From VAXT01 sp035318925 (GTDB lineage Bacteria; Actinomycetota; Thermoleophilia; Gaiellales; Gaiellaceae), in NCBI GenBank assembly GCA_035318925.1, contig DATHDS010000043.1, positions 1-62,197 on the forward strand: a DNA stretch of 62,197 bases. The letters are read 5' to 3'. A program made the position numbers and the translations under genes. This document shows, piece after piece, positions 15,494 through 23,422 of the stretch (its first letter is position 1; each line of letters opens with the position of its first letter). A model generated the notes under the pieces. It saw only the letters and a list, made by a program, of their open reading frames with translations, did not search any database and was not told the DNA's origin.

Positions 15494-16417
15494 TCACGTC
15501 GTCGCCGCTCGCATGAGCGGCGGTACGTACAGGCCTTCGCGAGGCCGTTCCACTACCAGCTCGTAGCTGACCTTGGTCGTCCCTTGCGAGAGCACTATCC
15601 TGGCCGGCCCGGCGTCCATGTCGACACCAAGGTCGACGACCGTCGGCGAAGCAGCCGCCGCGAGCAGGTCGGCCGCCGGTTCGTCGGACTCGGTGGCACC
15701 GCGTGGGAGCTGCTCGATCGACCACGCGCCCGGCAGCCCGACGATCAGGCGGTCGCCGGCGCGGACGACGAGCGGCTCGTCGCTGTCGCGCTCGTTCAGC
15801 GCCCACACATCGTTCGCCCAGCCGCCGAGCGGTGGTGTCGGCCTCAGCGACTGTTTCACCTTCTTGAGCGCGACCTTCGCCCAATCGTGGGCGTCGGCGA
15901 CGTCGGCGCGCTTCAGGCTCGGCAAGTGGACACACGTCGCGGTGTAGCTCGTGCCGAAGCGCAAGGCGAGGGCATAGACGTCGGCCGGAGACTGTGGGCG
16001 TTCGATGCCAAGCGTCTCGAGCGCGACGTCGGCGCGCTCCGGCGGCATCAGGAACCAGGCTGCGAAGGCCTCGGCCAGCATCTCGTGCGGTGGCAACGCG
16101 CGGCGGCTCAAGCGCAGCTCAACTTCGTTGTCGACTTGAGCGCCGTGGTCGAAACGGTGATGACCGAATTCATGGGCGCCGCTGTAGCGCTGCAGCGCGA
16201 GCGGGTGGTGCGAATTGATCAACGCACCTGGACGGCTGCCGAGGACGGATGGAAGGTAGAGCGCGGCGCAGCCGGCAAGTGGCTTGAAAATCACCTTCAG
16301 CCGCTGATGCGCCATCGCCGCGAAGACGTCGATGCGCGCGAATGCGTCGATGTCGAGCTCGTCGTGGGCGTCGGCGGCGGCGATGATCGCCTCTTGGTGC
16401 GCCTGGCGCCAGCGCAC
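15494..16417 (-). CDS. ImmA/IrrE-family metallopeptidase
   Basis: This protein has 307 residues from GTG 16417. The zinc site is His82-Glu-Phe-Gly-His86 with Glu116 in Ala-Glu-Ala-Phe-Ala-Ala-Trp-Phe-Leu-Met-Pro-Pro, the standard ImmA/IrrE signature. A substrate or signal domain of about 150 residues follows, with a strand-rich C-terminus. It starts 3 bases after the XRE regulator gene stops. The XRE/ImmA pair is a known switch in which the peptidase cleaves or displaces the repressor on infection or DNA damage. Here it would control the PPTase/ACP/TS-like/HMUDK operon that contains it (inference). Confidence 0.9.
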   Translation of the reverse strand: MRWRQAHQEAIIAAADAHDELDIDAFARIDVFAAMAHQRLKVIFKPLAGCAALYLPSVLGSRPGALINSHHPLALQRYSGAHEFGHHRFDHGAQVDNEVELRLSRRALPPHEMLAEAFAAWFLMPPERADVALETLGIERPQSPADVYALALRFGTSYTATCVHLPSLKRADVADAHDWAKVALKKVKQSLRPTPPLGGWANDVWALNERDSDEPLVVRAGDRLIVGLPGAWSIEQLPRGATESDEPAADLLAAAASPTVVDLGVDMDAGPARIVLSQGTTKVSYELVVERPREGLYVPPLMRAATT

Positions 16418-16420
16418 GGG

Positions 16421-16762
16421 TTAGCGCTCGCTGCGCCCGACGTAGCGCAGGTAGGTCGCGAAACGGAGCATCTCTTGGCGATCGGCCTCGGTCATGTCGC
16501 CGGCCAGCCGCGCCAGCGCCTGCACCGTCTCCTCGGGCACCGGTTCGTCGTCACCGAGGAAGTACGAAGTCGGGTAGCCGTAAAGGCGTGACAGCCGCTT
16601 GAGCTCGAGACTCTCCACGCGCCGGCGCCCGTTCTCGATCTCCGAGACCGACGAGCGCGCCAAACCGGTCTGCTCGCTGACGTAGTGCTGGCTGAAGTTG
16701 AGGTAGGCGCGCGTCTCGCGCAGACGGCGCGCGAGCTCGAGCAACTCCGCGTCCGGGCTCAC
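16421..16762 (-). CDS. XRE-family helix-turn-helix regulator
   Basis: This 113-residue protein has a classic Cro/CI helix-turn-helix in residues about 8-65: Leu-Arg-Glu-Thr-Arg-Ala-Tyr-Leu, then Val-Ser-Glu-Gln-Thr-Gly-Leu-Ala-Arg-Ser-Ser-Val-Ser-Glu-Ile-Glu-Asn-Gly-Arg-Arg, then Leu-Ser-Arg-Leu-Tyr-Gly-Tyr-Pro. A short tail follows with Tyr-Phe-Leu-Gly-Asp-Asp. The GTG start overlaps the ACP stop (GTGA). It is the likely repressor of the operon and partner of the ImmA/IrrE peptidase next to it. Fused XRE-ImmA proteins are common; here the two are separate genes. Confidence 0.92.
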   Translation of the reverse strand: MSPDAELLELARRLRETRAYLNFSQHYVSEQTGLARSSVSEIENGRRRVESLELKRLSRLYGYPTSYFLGDDEPVPEETVQALARLAGDMTEADRQEMLRFATYLRYVGRSER

Positions 16763-17022
16763 GCGGCCGTCCTCTTCGCCGCGAGCGAGTCGAGCAGTGT
16801 CGCCAGTGCTTCCACCGACTTGAACGACTGCGCGATCTTCGCCGACGGCTTGATCTTGAACCCGAGCCGGCGGGCGACCTTGACCGCGACGCGCGCGAGG
16901 TAGATCGAGTCAAACGGGCACTCCGGTCCGGCTTGCTTCAGTTCGCGTTCCATCTCGGTCGAGTCGCGGCGCTTCATCTGCGCCAGGGTGTCCATGACCA
17001 GTTCGCGGGTTTCCCCTTTCAT
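16759..17022 (-). CDS. Acyl carrier protein-like protein
   Basis: This 87-residue protein has the length and three-helix pattern of an acyl carrier protein. The attachment site is Phe-Asp38-Ser39-Ile at the start of a helix (Ser39 would carry 4'-phosphopantetheine), followed by Arg-Leu-Gly-Phe-Lys-Ile and a closing helix with Ser-Val-Glu-Ala-Leu. It is more basic than a fatty-acid ACP and has a Cys (Cys35) just before the site. The gene lies 16 bases after a phosphopantetheinyl transferase gene and overlaps the XRE gene. No ketosynthase, acyltransferase or adenylation enzyme is nearby, so what it carries is unknown. Confidence 0.8.
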   Translation of the reverse strand: MKGETRELVMDTLAQMKRRDSTEMERELKQAGPECPFDSIYLARVAVKVARRLGFKIKPSAKIAQSFKSVEALATLLDSLAAKRTAA

Positions 17023-17038
17023 CGCGTCTCCTGTCGGT

Positions 17039-17797
17039 TTAGCTCACAGCTCTGTCGGGTTCTCCGACAGTAGCGGAAGCGGCGGCTGGGGCCGGATCCC
17101 AGTCGTGGAGCGTCACGGCGACGTCGTCGGCGGCGACCGCGACTGCGCCGACGAACCCCGGCGCCGGATCGAGGTCGATGAGGGCGAAGGAGTTGATCTC
17201 ATCGTCACCGGCGGCGATGAGACGGGGCGCCGCGTCCCCGGCACTGACATCGATCTCTGCCATCGCCCGTTCGGCGATCCCCTTCCCGATCGCCTTCAAG
17301 TACGCCTCCTTCCGCGTCCAGACGCGTAGGAATGCGTGCCGCCTCCTGGGGGGGTCGAGCGCCGCGAAGGCATCGAGCTCGCGCCTCGTTAGGCTGAACT
17401 CGGCGAGGTCGTCGAGCTCGTCGTCGGGCAGGTCGTCCATCCGCTCAAGGTCGACGCCAACGGGCGTCGTCGCGAGCGCGACGAGCGCGAGGTCACCGGA
17501 GTGGGCGAGGCTGATCTCGAGCCGTGCGTTGGCGAGCCGCGGCTTGTCGCCGTAGCGCATCTCCATCCGCAGCTCGCTCGGCGGCACGTCAAGGTAATCC
17601 GCGACGATCGCTCGTGTGGCGGCGTGGCTAACCACGAACCGGCGGCGCTCGTCACCGATGCGACGTTCGGCACGCATCTGCTCGGCGGCGGACAGCGACG
17701 CGTCATTCGCGTACGTCCCAAGAGGGACGCGCCAAACGTCGACGGCACCGGCCGCCGCGAGGCGACGGAGGTATGCGCGCGGCGCGTCGATGCTCAC
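17039..17797 (-). CDS. Sfp-type 4'-phosphopantetheinyl transferase
   Basis: This protein transfers phosphopantetheine from CoA to a carrier-protein serine. The start is uncertain: GTG 17797 gives 252 residues, and a TTG at 17875 would add 26. Motifs include Arg-Phe-Val-Val-Ser-His-Ala-Ala-Thr-Arg, His-Ser-Gly-Asp-Leu-Ala-Leu-Val, Gly-Val-Asp116-Leu-Glu118, and Trp160-Thr-Arg-Lys163-Glu164-Ala-Tyr-Leu-Lys168, the magnesium- and CoA-binding set of the Sfp/Gsp family. It is the first gene of the operon and its likely substrate ACP is the next one. A private PPTase for a stand-alone ACP implies the carrier is essential to the system and must be activated wherever the island moves. Confidence 0.88.
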   Translation of the reverse strand: MSIDAPRAYLRRLAAAGAVDVWRVPLGTYANDASLSAAEQMRAERRIGDERRRFVVSHAATRAIVADYLDVPPSELRMEMRYGDKPRLANARLEISLAHSGDLALVALATTPVGVDLERMDDLPDDELDDLAEFSLTRRELDAFAALDPPRRRHAFLRVWTRKEAYLKAIGKGIAERAMAEIDVSAGDAAPRLIAAGDDEINSFALIDLDPAPGFVGAVAVAADDVAVTLHDWDPAPAAASATVGEPDRAVS

Positions 17798-18063
17798 ACT
17801 GACGTAGTACCGCGGATCGCGGACGGCGTTCAAGTGCTGACCACTGTGTGCGACCGGACTTGGGCCTGGGCGCAATGATTATTTGTTCTCGCGCGCCGTA
17901 ACGAGCTTGGTTGCGGCCGCCGAGGGTGGACCGAGGTCCAAGGACCTCGACAAACCTCCTGGGGCGCAACTAGGCGCCTCCGTTACGCGTGGTCGGGGGC
18001 GCTTTCGATGCCGTGCTTGGCGGGATCGCGCAACTCCGAGGTGTACAGACGTAATCTGACGGA

Positions 18064-18633
18064 GTGTTCACGCGTTTCCGCAGGATCGCTAGCCCACCAA
18101 AGGGTGTTCGCGATTGGGTGGCGCTGGCGGCAGGGCTCGTCGCGATCGTCGGGTTTATTGCCACACTCGCTCTGGGTGGCTTCGAGCGGTTGCGCGGCGA
18201 TTCGCAATCCGCTGGGACAACCACCTCATGCGAACGGATGTTCAGAATCACGCACCCCTCGGATCTCACTGAAATCTCCGGCAAAGCGGGAGTCGAGATA
18301 CGGGGGACTGCCTGCGAAGATGACGATGTCTGGCTCTTAGACCGCGACCCGTTTGACGGATTGCTTTATCAGACAAACCGTCAGGCTCTCGATGTCGTCA
18401 ACGGAGCGTGGGCTTTCCGCGACCAGCCGGTTGGCAACGCCGAGAACGATGACCTTGGAACGGTCTATACCATCGTCGCAATACGAGCGAATCGGGCTTG
18501 CAATGCGGCGTTTCAGGAAGCACCGACAGTTCAGGGCCGTTCTCCAGCCTTTCGCGTATTGCCCGAGTCGTGCCCGGATTTGAACGATGGGGAGCGGGTG
18601 CGCAAGGTTCGGGTCAAGAAGCTGAGGCCCTGA
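18064..18633 (+). CDS. Single-pass membrane-anchored protein of unknown function
   Basis: This protein has 189 residues from GTG 18064. A basic N-terminus (Arg-Phe-Arg-Arg) leads to one hydrophobic segment at residues about 18-38 (Val-Ala-Leu-Ala-Ala-Gly-Leu-Val-Ala-Ile-Val). An outer domain of about 150 residues follows, with four cysteines that could form two disulfides and a Gly-Thr-Val-Tyr-Thr-Ile-Val strand. The topology is cytoplasmic tail in, domain out. No family is recognised. Codon use is less GC-biased than that of the flanking modules. It is isolated between the PPTase operon and the dCTP deaminase pair, with no operon partner. Confidence 0.55.
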   Translation: MFTRFRRIASPPKGVRDWVALAAGLVAIVGFIATLALGGFERLRGDSQSAGTTTSCERMFRITHPSDLTEISGKAGVEIRGTACEDDDVWLLDRDPFDGLLYQTNRQALDVVNGAWAFRDQPVGNAENDDLGTVYTIVAIRANRACNAAFQEAPTVQGRSPAFRVLPESCPDLNDGERVRKVRVKKLRP

Positions 18634-18802
18634 TTGTGGATACGCTCGGATGAGCGCAGCCGGGTTGCCCTCCTCGTGTGCGAACAGGATGCAACCACGT
18701 GGAGGTTCGGTTCAGGTTGAGTTGCGGCGGACTTGCCAAAACTCGCGCGAATGCCGTCGCGGGGTGGTCGTCGGCGCCTAAGTGCTAGAGCCGCCCCGGT
18801 CA

Positions 18803-19891
18803 TTAGTCTCGGATGGGTCTTTCCGCTTTCTCATGAGGCGACCAGGGAGTTCTCGGTCGGTCAGCCTGACCATCCGGATCTGTTGCATCGAGTTGAAGCG
18901 GATCCGAGCTCGCCCCCGAGCCCAGCCGGCGCTCTGCGCGGTCGACGAATTCAGGCAACGCCCGCTCGCTGAAGCCGGCAACGAAGCTGAAGAAAGCGAA
19001 GAAGTAGAACCCGCGGGCTTCTTGCCCGATGTCGACGATGTGACCTTCGAGGCCGAAGTAGATCGCGAGACCGAAGATCGCGCCAAGCGAGGGTCGGAGA
19101 GCTCCCAGCCTGGGCAGAGCGCCGATGCCGGCGGCCGGGTCGAGTTCGAGGCTTCCGAGTGCGGCCCGCCAGCTCACGCTCGTCGTCGCTCCGAGAGCGC
19201 CCGCGATCGCACAACCAAGACCGGTCGCCACGGCGCGATCATGGAACGAATAACCGAAGGGCCAGATGGTCAGGCCGACCAGGGCCGCGATGATTCCGAA
19301 GCCGAGCAGCCCGAGGAGCGCGCCGGCCATGTAGAAGTACTGCGCGCGGCGGTGTGCCGCTTTGTTGAGCTCGGTCTGTACTCGGTAGAGCTGTTGGTAG
19401 TAGTGGGCGATTCCTGCCGATATCTCGCGCTCACTCATGGGTCTCTTCGCCTCGCGCCCTTGAGCGGCGTCAGCGATCTCGAGCAGAAACTCCTGTACCT
19501 CAAATATCCTGGCTAGAACGGTGTGACGCGATAGGTCGCCGAGCGACCACGCGGCGCGGACACCCAACTCGTCCCCGTCGTGTGCTGCCTCGTGCATCTT
19601 CTCGGAGAGGTCTTCTGGCATAGGCGTCGCGCGATGCAGCCGCATGATCGGCGGCCGCCTTAGGAGACGCTTGAGCGGTCCTCGATCCTTCTCGGTGAGA
19701 ACCAGGCCCATCGGGATGTTGTGGCCCCAGTACTCGCGCTTGACCCGGCCTTCATTCTCTTCGAACCGGGCGCGAATATCGTGGTACTGCTCCGCCCGAA
19801 GGGCGCCGTCCTCCAAGGCACGAAGGCGAGCCTGTACGACGTCGGCAAATGCAGGAGGCGGGGAGTCGCTCCGCTCAGGCCCTTCCTTCAC
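18803..19891 (-). CDS. Multi-pass membrane protein coupled to the dCTP deaminase
   Basis: This 362-residue protein has about 185 soluble residues, rich in charged helices, followed by about four hydrophobic segments (about 197-220, 226-246, 270-290, 300-318; the first contains Gly-Ala-Leu-Leu-Gly-Leu-Leu-Gly-Phe-Gly). A short charged tail follows. Its ATG overlaps the dcdV-type stop by 4 bases (ATGA), so expression is coupled. DcdV-type systems are not normally known to need a membrane partner. It could be a membrane effector, a regulator, or a passenger. No channel or enzyme signature is seen. Confidence 0.65.
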   Translation of the reverse strand: MKEGPERSDSPPPAFADVVQARLRALEDGALRAEQYHDIRARFEENEGRVKREYWGHNIPMGLVLTEKDRGPLKRLLRRPPIMRLHRATPMPEDLSEKMHEAAHDGDELGVRAAWSLGDLSRHTVLARIFEVQEFLLEIADAAQGREAKRPMSEREISAGIAHYYQQLYRVQTELNKAAHRRAQYFYMAGALLGLLGFGIIAALVGLTIWPFGYSFHDRAVATGLGCAIAGALGATTSVSWRAALGSLELDPAAGIGALPRLGALRPSLGAIFGLAIYFGLEGHIVDIGQEARGFYFFAFFSFVAGFSERALPEFVDRAERRLGSGASSDPLQLDATDPDGQADRPRTPWSPHEKAERPIRD

Positions 19892-21921
19892 TCGCCCGCA
19901 GTGTGACGAGGTTTTGCTTTCTTCAGCGCTCGCTCCAAGCGCTCGTCAGCCGGCTCGGTACTCTCGGAAGCGCGGAAGGCCGGTCGCAATTTGCTGTCCA
20001 GCGACCAGTCTGCGACCGCCCAGAGATCCTCTGGAAGGTCAAGCTGCGAACCGGGTAACGCCTCCTGCTGGTCGACCTTCTTGCGGTGAACCATCGAGAA
20101 CAGCTCCTCGTGCCGCCACGGAGAGAACCCGATGAACGCATGAAAGCCGACCCGCTCGTCGTCGAGATCGCGCGGCTCATCATTCTCATCGCCGTCGACG
20201 ACGGCGTCGTCGTGGAGCTCGAAGACGCGGCTCTTCGGAAACGGCTCGATGTAGATGACTCGCCTGATGCCAGCCGCGATGATGTGCCTGGCGCACTCAT
20301 GGCACGGGAACGTCGTGGTGTAAAGCGTCGCGTCCTTCACCGAACGTCCGAGCCGCGCTGCTGTTGTAATCGCGTTCATCTCTGCATGTACCGAGCGTCC
20401 GTACTCGAGCATCGCACTGAAGCTGGTCTTCTTGACCATAGGGTCCGTGAGCAATGCAGCTGCCCAAGCGCGCGCTTCGGCTTCACGCTTCGACTCCTCG
20501 TCCTTGCTCGAATCGACCAGCTTTTGGAGCCCCGCTTGGCTAAGCAAACCGCGTTTGTCCAGCATTTCGACTAACCGCTGGTCGTTCAGTAAGCCCGACA
20601 CGCGGGCGAGCATTTCTTCATGGGAGAGCCCACTCTCGTCCACGCGATGTTCGAGCTCATCTGCGTTTAAGACGTCGAGCTTCTTCAACGTCCTGAGCAG
20701 ATTCGCCAAGATCACGAAGCGAATCCGCGAGTTCGAATCGCCGACCTCCAGCGTCGAATCAGCCCCAAGCATGTGGTCGCGAGAGTCCAAGACTTTTGCC
20801 GAACTCTCGATCCCGAAAGTGCTTAGGAACGGAAGATTGGAGTAGTGCTGGGCGTACACGCCGCCTCCCGGAGCCGGAACGTCGTTCCAACCTGTAGCAA
20901 TCAGATCGTGGTCCTCGGAGACGATCGCCGCCCCTACCTGCCGCCCGAGCGAGGACGAGCTGACGCGCGCTTGATAGGCGTGGGCCATCGCAGTTTCATG
21001 GGGGTCGGGCGTCGAAAACGGATAACCGACGATCTGTGCGACGAGTTGATGGAGCTTCGCGGTGCTTCTCTCGTCAAGCGGACCCCTGTTGTCGGCGGTG
21101 GCCGTGGGGGGCTGCGTGCCTCGTTGCGCGGTGAGAAAGAGGTCGGCCAGCGGGAATGTCTTCTGAAGAGCGGGGCGGAAGCGGGCCTTCTCTGCCGATG
21201 CTACGGCCCGGCACGAGGGAATGGCACCAGCGTATTTCTGCATCACGTCCCTTGCCTTCCACGTGGCATCACTGCGCGAAAGGTGACTTCTCCCCTTACT
21301 ACCTTGGTATCGCCTGATCAGATTGGCCAATCTGTCGCTCTCAGGTTCGAAGACCGCGATCACGAACACACGGGCACCGAACTGATCCCTCAAAAGATGA
21401 ACTTCATCGGGCTGGACGAGATGGCTGACAAGCCAAGCGACCCCTCGATGCCCTGCCTCGCGGGCGCATTTGAACTCCGCCTCGCGCCGCTCGCGGATTC
21501 GATTCAAGCCGAGGTGCATCACGGTATCGACATCGCCGGAATCTGCACGGAGCCGGTCGGCGATCTCTAGAACAAGAGGCTCGCGCTCGTAATTGACCTG
21601 CTCGTAGTACTTCGTCCCAAACCATTTGTTCCAGAGGACTTCGTCCAGCGAAAAGCTGTCCACATGAAACCCCGCCTCGCCGAGCGCGCGGGCGAGCATC
21701 GTCTTGATGGGATTGAGGTCCGTCCCCTGAGCTCGTGTGAACGCGAAAACCAGCTCTTCAAGATCGTTGGAGTCCGATCGAGGCGAAGGCTCGTGTTGTT
21801 CGGCGATGTCGTCGAAGTGGCGCTCTCTTTTACGAGCGACGGGCCGCTTCCTCGAATGCACACCGGCGTTGAGCGCCTCGGTGACGTCCTTGTGTTCCGG
21901 ATGATCAGGAGATTCGGTCAT
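19888..21921 (-). CDS. dcdV: Anti-phage dCTP deaminase (DcdV/AvcD type)
   Basis: This 677-residue protein joins an N-terminal P-loop-like domain to a C-terminal cytidine-deaminase-fold domain. Residues about 56-80 contain Leu-Val-Phe-Ala-Phe-Thr-Arg-Ala-Gln-Gly-Thr-Asp-Leu, the family's altered Walker-like loop, followed by a helix. The deaminase zinc site is His512-Ala-Glu514 and Pro539-Cys540-His-Glu-Cys543. This matches the antiviral dCTP deaminases that drain dCTP during phage infection and stall replication. An extra helical insert (about 400-495) separates the first deaminase strands (Gln-Val-Gly-Ala-Ala-Ile-Val) from the zinc site. In Vibrio the enzyme is held off by an adjacent small RNA; no such RNA could be identified here, but the 300-base gap upstream (21922-22225) lacks a gene and is where one might lie. 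Confidence 0.88.
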   Translation of the reverse strand: MTESPDHPEHKDVTEALNAGVHSRKRPVARKRERHFDDIAEQHEPSPRSDSNDLEELVFAFTRAQGTDLNPIKTMLARALGEAGFHVDSFSLDEVLWNKWFGTKYYEQVNYEREPLVLEIADRLRADSGDVDTVMHLGLNRIRERREAEFKCAREAGHRGVAWLVSHLVQPDEVHLLRDQFGARVFVIAVFEPESDRLANLIRRYQGSKGRSHLSRSDATWKARDVMQKYAGAIPSCRAVASAEKARFRPALQKTFPLADLFLTAQRGTQPPTATADNRGPLDERSTAKLHQLVAQIVGYPFSTPDPHETAMAHAYQARVSSSSLGRQVGAAIVSEDHDLIATGWNDVPAPGGGVYAQHYSNLPFLSTFGIESSAKVLDSRDHMLGADSTLEVGDSNSRIRFVILANLLRTLKKLDVLNADELEHRVDESGLSHEEMLARVSGLLNDQRLVEMLDKRGLLSQAGLQKLVDSSKDEESKREAEARAWAAALLTDPMVKKTSFSAMLEYGRSVHAEMNAITTAARLGRSVKDATLYTTTFPCHECARHIIAAGIRRVIYIEPFPKSRVFELHDDAVVDGDENDEPRDLDDERVGFHAFIGFSPWRHEELFSMVHRKKVDQQEALPGSQLDLPEDLWAVADWSLDSKLRPAFRASESTEPADERLERALKKAKPRHTAGE

Positions 21922-22225
21922 CGCTCACCCGCCTGCTTGGTTCGGGCAATCGACCAAGTCGCCGCAGGTCGGCCGCCATTGTCAGCGATATTACTCCCCT
22001 TGGGAAAAGTTGACTAGAGGAAAGCGAACTGCCTGATTTGACGGCGCTAGCCGCCTCCTGGTCCTCGACCAGAGGGCGCCTTTGGAGACGGAGTGTCGGG
22101 CCCGCCCGAACCGGTCCTTCCGCAGCGTTGCGAACGCTGGAAGCGCTCGCGGCAGAGGCAAGCCGGGATCGCATGACCTTCGAGGAAGCTGCGGAGGCAA
22201 CTTCCACCGGATCCTGAAAGTAGCA

Positions 22226-22486
22226 TCAGGCCGGCAGCAGATAGGTCGCGACGAATGCGGCAAGGTAGCCATCGCGGGGCTCGACATCCTCGACCATCGC
22301 TCGGAACGGGCCGCCCTCACGGACTACCCGGATGAAGAGCAGAAACGCTGATGCGGACACGATCGCCACGCCCAGCGATATTGCGAACAGCGCCGTCGAA
22401 TGGTGAAACGAACGGACGGCGAGGATAAGAAAGGCCGGCGAGTAAGAGCTGAGGAAGAGCCCGAACGCGAATGGTGTATTCGGCAC
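22226..22486 (-). pseudogene. Truncated membrane protein remnant
   Basis: There are 86 codons with two hydrophobic segments (about 5-24 and 31-52), ending abruptly in Ala-Thr-Tyr-Leu-Leu-Pro-Ala right after a segment that looks like the start of a further transmembrane stretch. Related membrane proteins as I recall them continue well past this point, so this is probably a 5' fragment. The sequence downstream on the same strand shows no continuation in any frame. Whether it is still expressed is unknown. Confidence 0.45.
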
Positions 22487-22685
22487 AAGCCGATCTTACG
22501 GCCCAGAAAACCGCGAGTCTCCTCACGCCTAAAGCGACCGCCTGGGGAGCAAGTGTCCGGCCAGCCGCAAGCGAGCGCCTCGAACGCAAACGTCCGCTCC
22601 TGCCCGAAACCGCTCGGTCGCAGATCGCCCGGGGCTCACGGATCGTGGGCGCTGAAATCGCTTACCCTGCAGGCGGTGGGGGGTC

Positions 22686-22895
22686 GTGTCGCTCACAGTG
22701 GTGCCTGACGAAACGGATGCCGAGATCGTCTGCGGGATGCTGCAGCACAGCGGGATCGAGTGCGGCTACCGGAAGACGAACATGGCGGGCGCGTGGACGA
22801 GCAGGGGAACCATCGGTGGCCCAGCGGAGATCCTGGTCGACGAGAAACAGGTCGATGGAACGCGCAAGTTGCTCGCCGCGCCGACCGCCGGTTAG
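22686..22895 (+). CDS. DUF2007-type putative signal-transducing protein
   Basis: This protein has 69 residues from GTG 22686. The pattern Val-Val-Pro-Asp-Glu-Thr-Asp-Ala-Glu-Ile-Val-x-Gly-Met-Leu, then Gly-Ile-Glu-Cys, Lys-Thr-Asn, Gly-Gly-Pro-Ala-Glu-Ile-Leu-Val and a final helix with Ala is the beta-alpha-beta layout of the DUF2007 domain (GlnB-like ferredoxin fold). These stand-alone domains are widespread in actinobacteria with no assigned partner. It is not obviously in an operon. Confidence 0.75.
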   Translation: MSLTVVPDETDAEIVCGMLQHSGIECGYRKTNMAGAWTSRGTIGGPAEILVDEKQVDGTRKLLAAPTAG

Positions 22896-23410
22896 GCATC
22901 TACGCCGTCTCGCTGCTTGAGCGCACTGTGACCTTGCGACGGCAGCGGGGCTTTCGCTCGCCACTAAGCAAACACGGCGTTCCTGAGGCACGCACCTGAG
23001 AGCCGATTCCTGTGCGGCCCGCAAGTCCAATCACTACGGGTGGCATCGGAGAAGCGTCTCCGCGCTGGGCCTCGCCGCCTCGCCCCGTTGACTTCCGGCC
23101 GCTTAGAGCAGAGACTCGTTTGGCCGGCTAAGCGGGCACGCTACTCGACTATGCCCGGCGTCCTTGGCAGCAGGAGGTGCCAACAGTGCGTTGTCTCATC
23201 GGTCGGGTCGCGTCACAACCCTTGCTGCGATCGCTCGGTGGGATGACGAGCGCCACGAGCGTCACTTCCATCCCGTCTATGTGCTGGACGGCCGCATCCT
23301 CAACCGGGACGGATCGTGAATCGACTTAGCACAGAGACGAATCCGACTCAGGCGCGCACCGTCGCTCCGACATTCCTGCCCCTGCTCGGGCGCCGCTCGA
23401 GCCGCCGGCA
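22896..23410. other. Gene-poor gap
   Basis: No supported gene is seen in this 515-base stretch. Near 23240-23320 the plus strand has about 25 codons of protein-like sequence (Trp-Asp-Asp-Glu-Arg-His-Glu-Arg-His-Phe-His-Pro-Val-Tyr-Val) ending at a stop, without a usable start. This may be the tail of a lost gene. The promoter of the hydrolase/caspase operon should lie at its right end. Confidence 0.35.
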
Positions 23411-23422
23411 GTGGCAAGTGCG

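Noticed and set aside
16759..17797. Polyketide or non-ribosomal peptide cluster from the ACP and PPTase
   Set aside because: No ketosynthase, adenylation or acyltransferase gene within the window.
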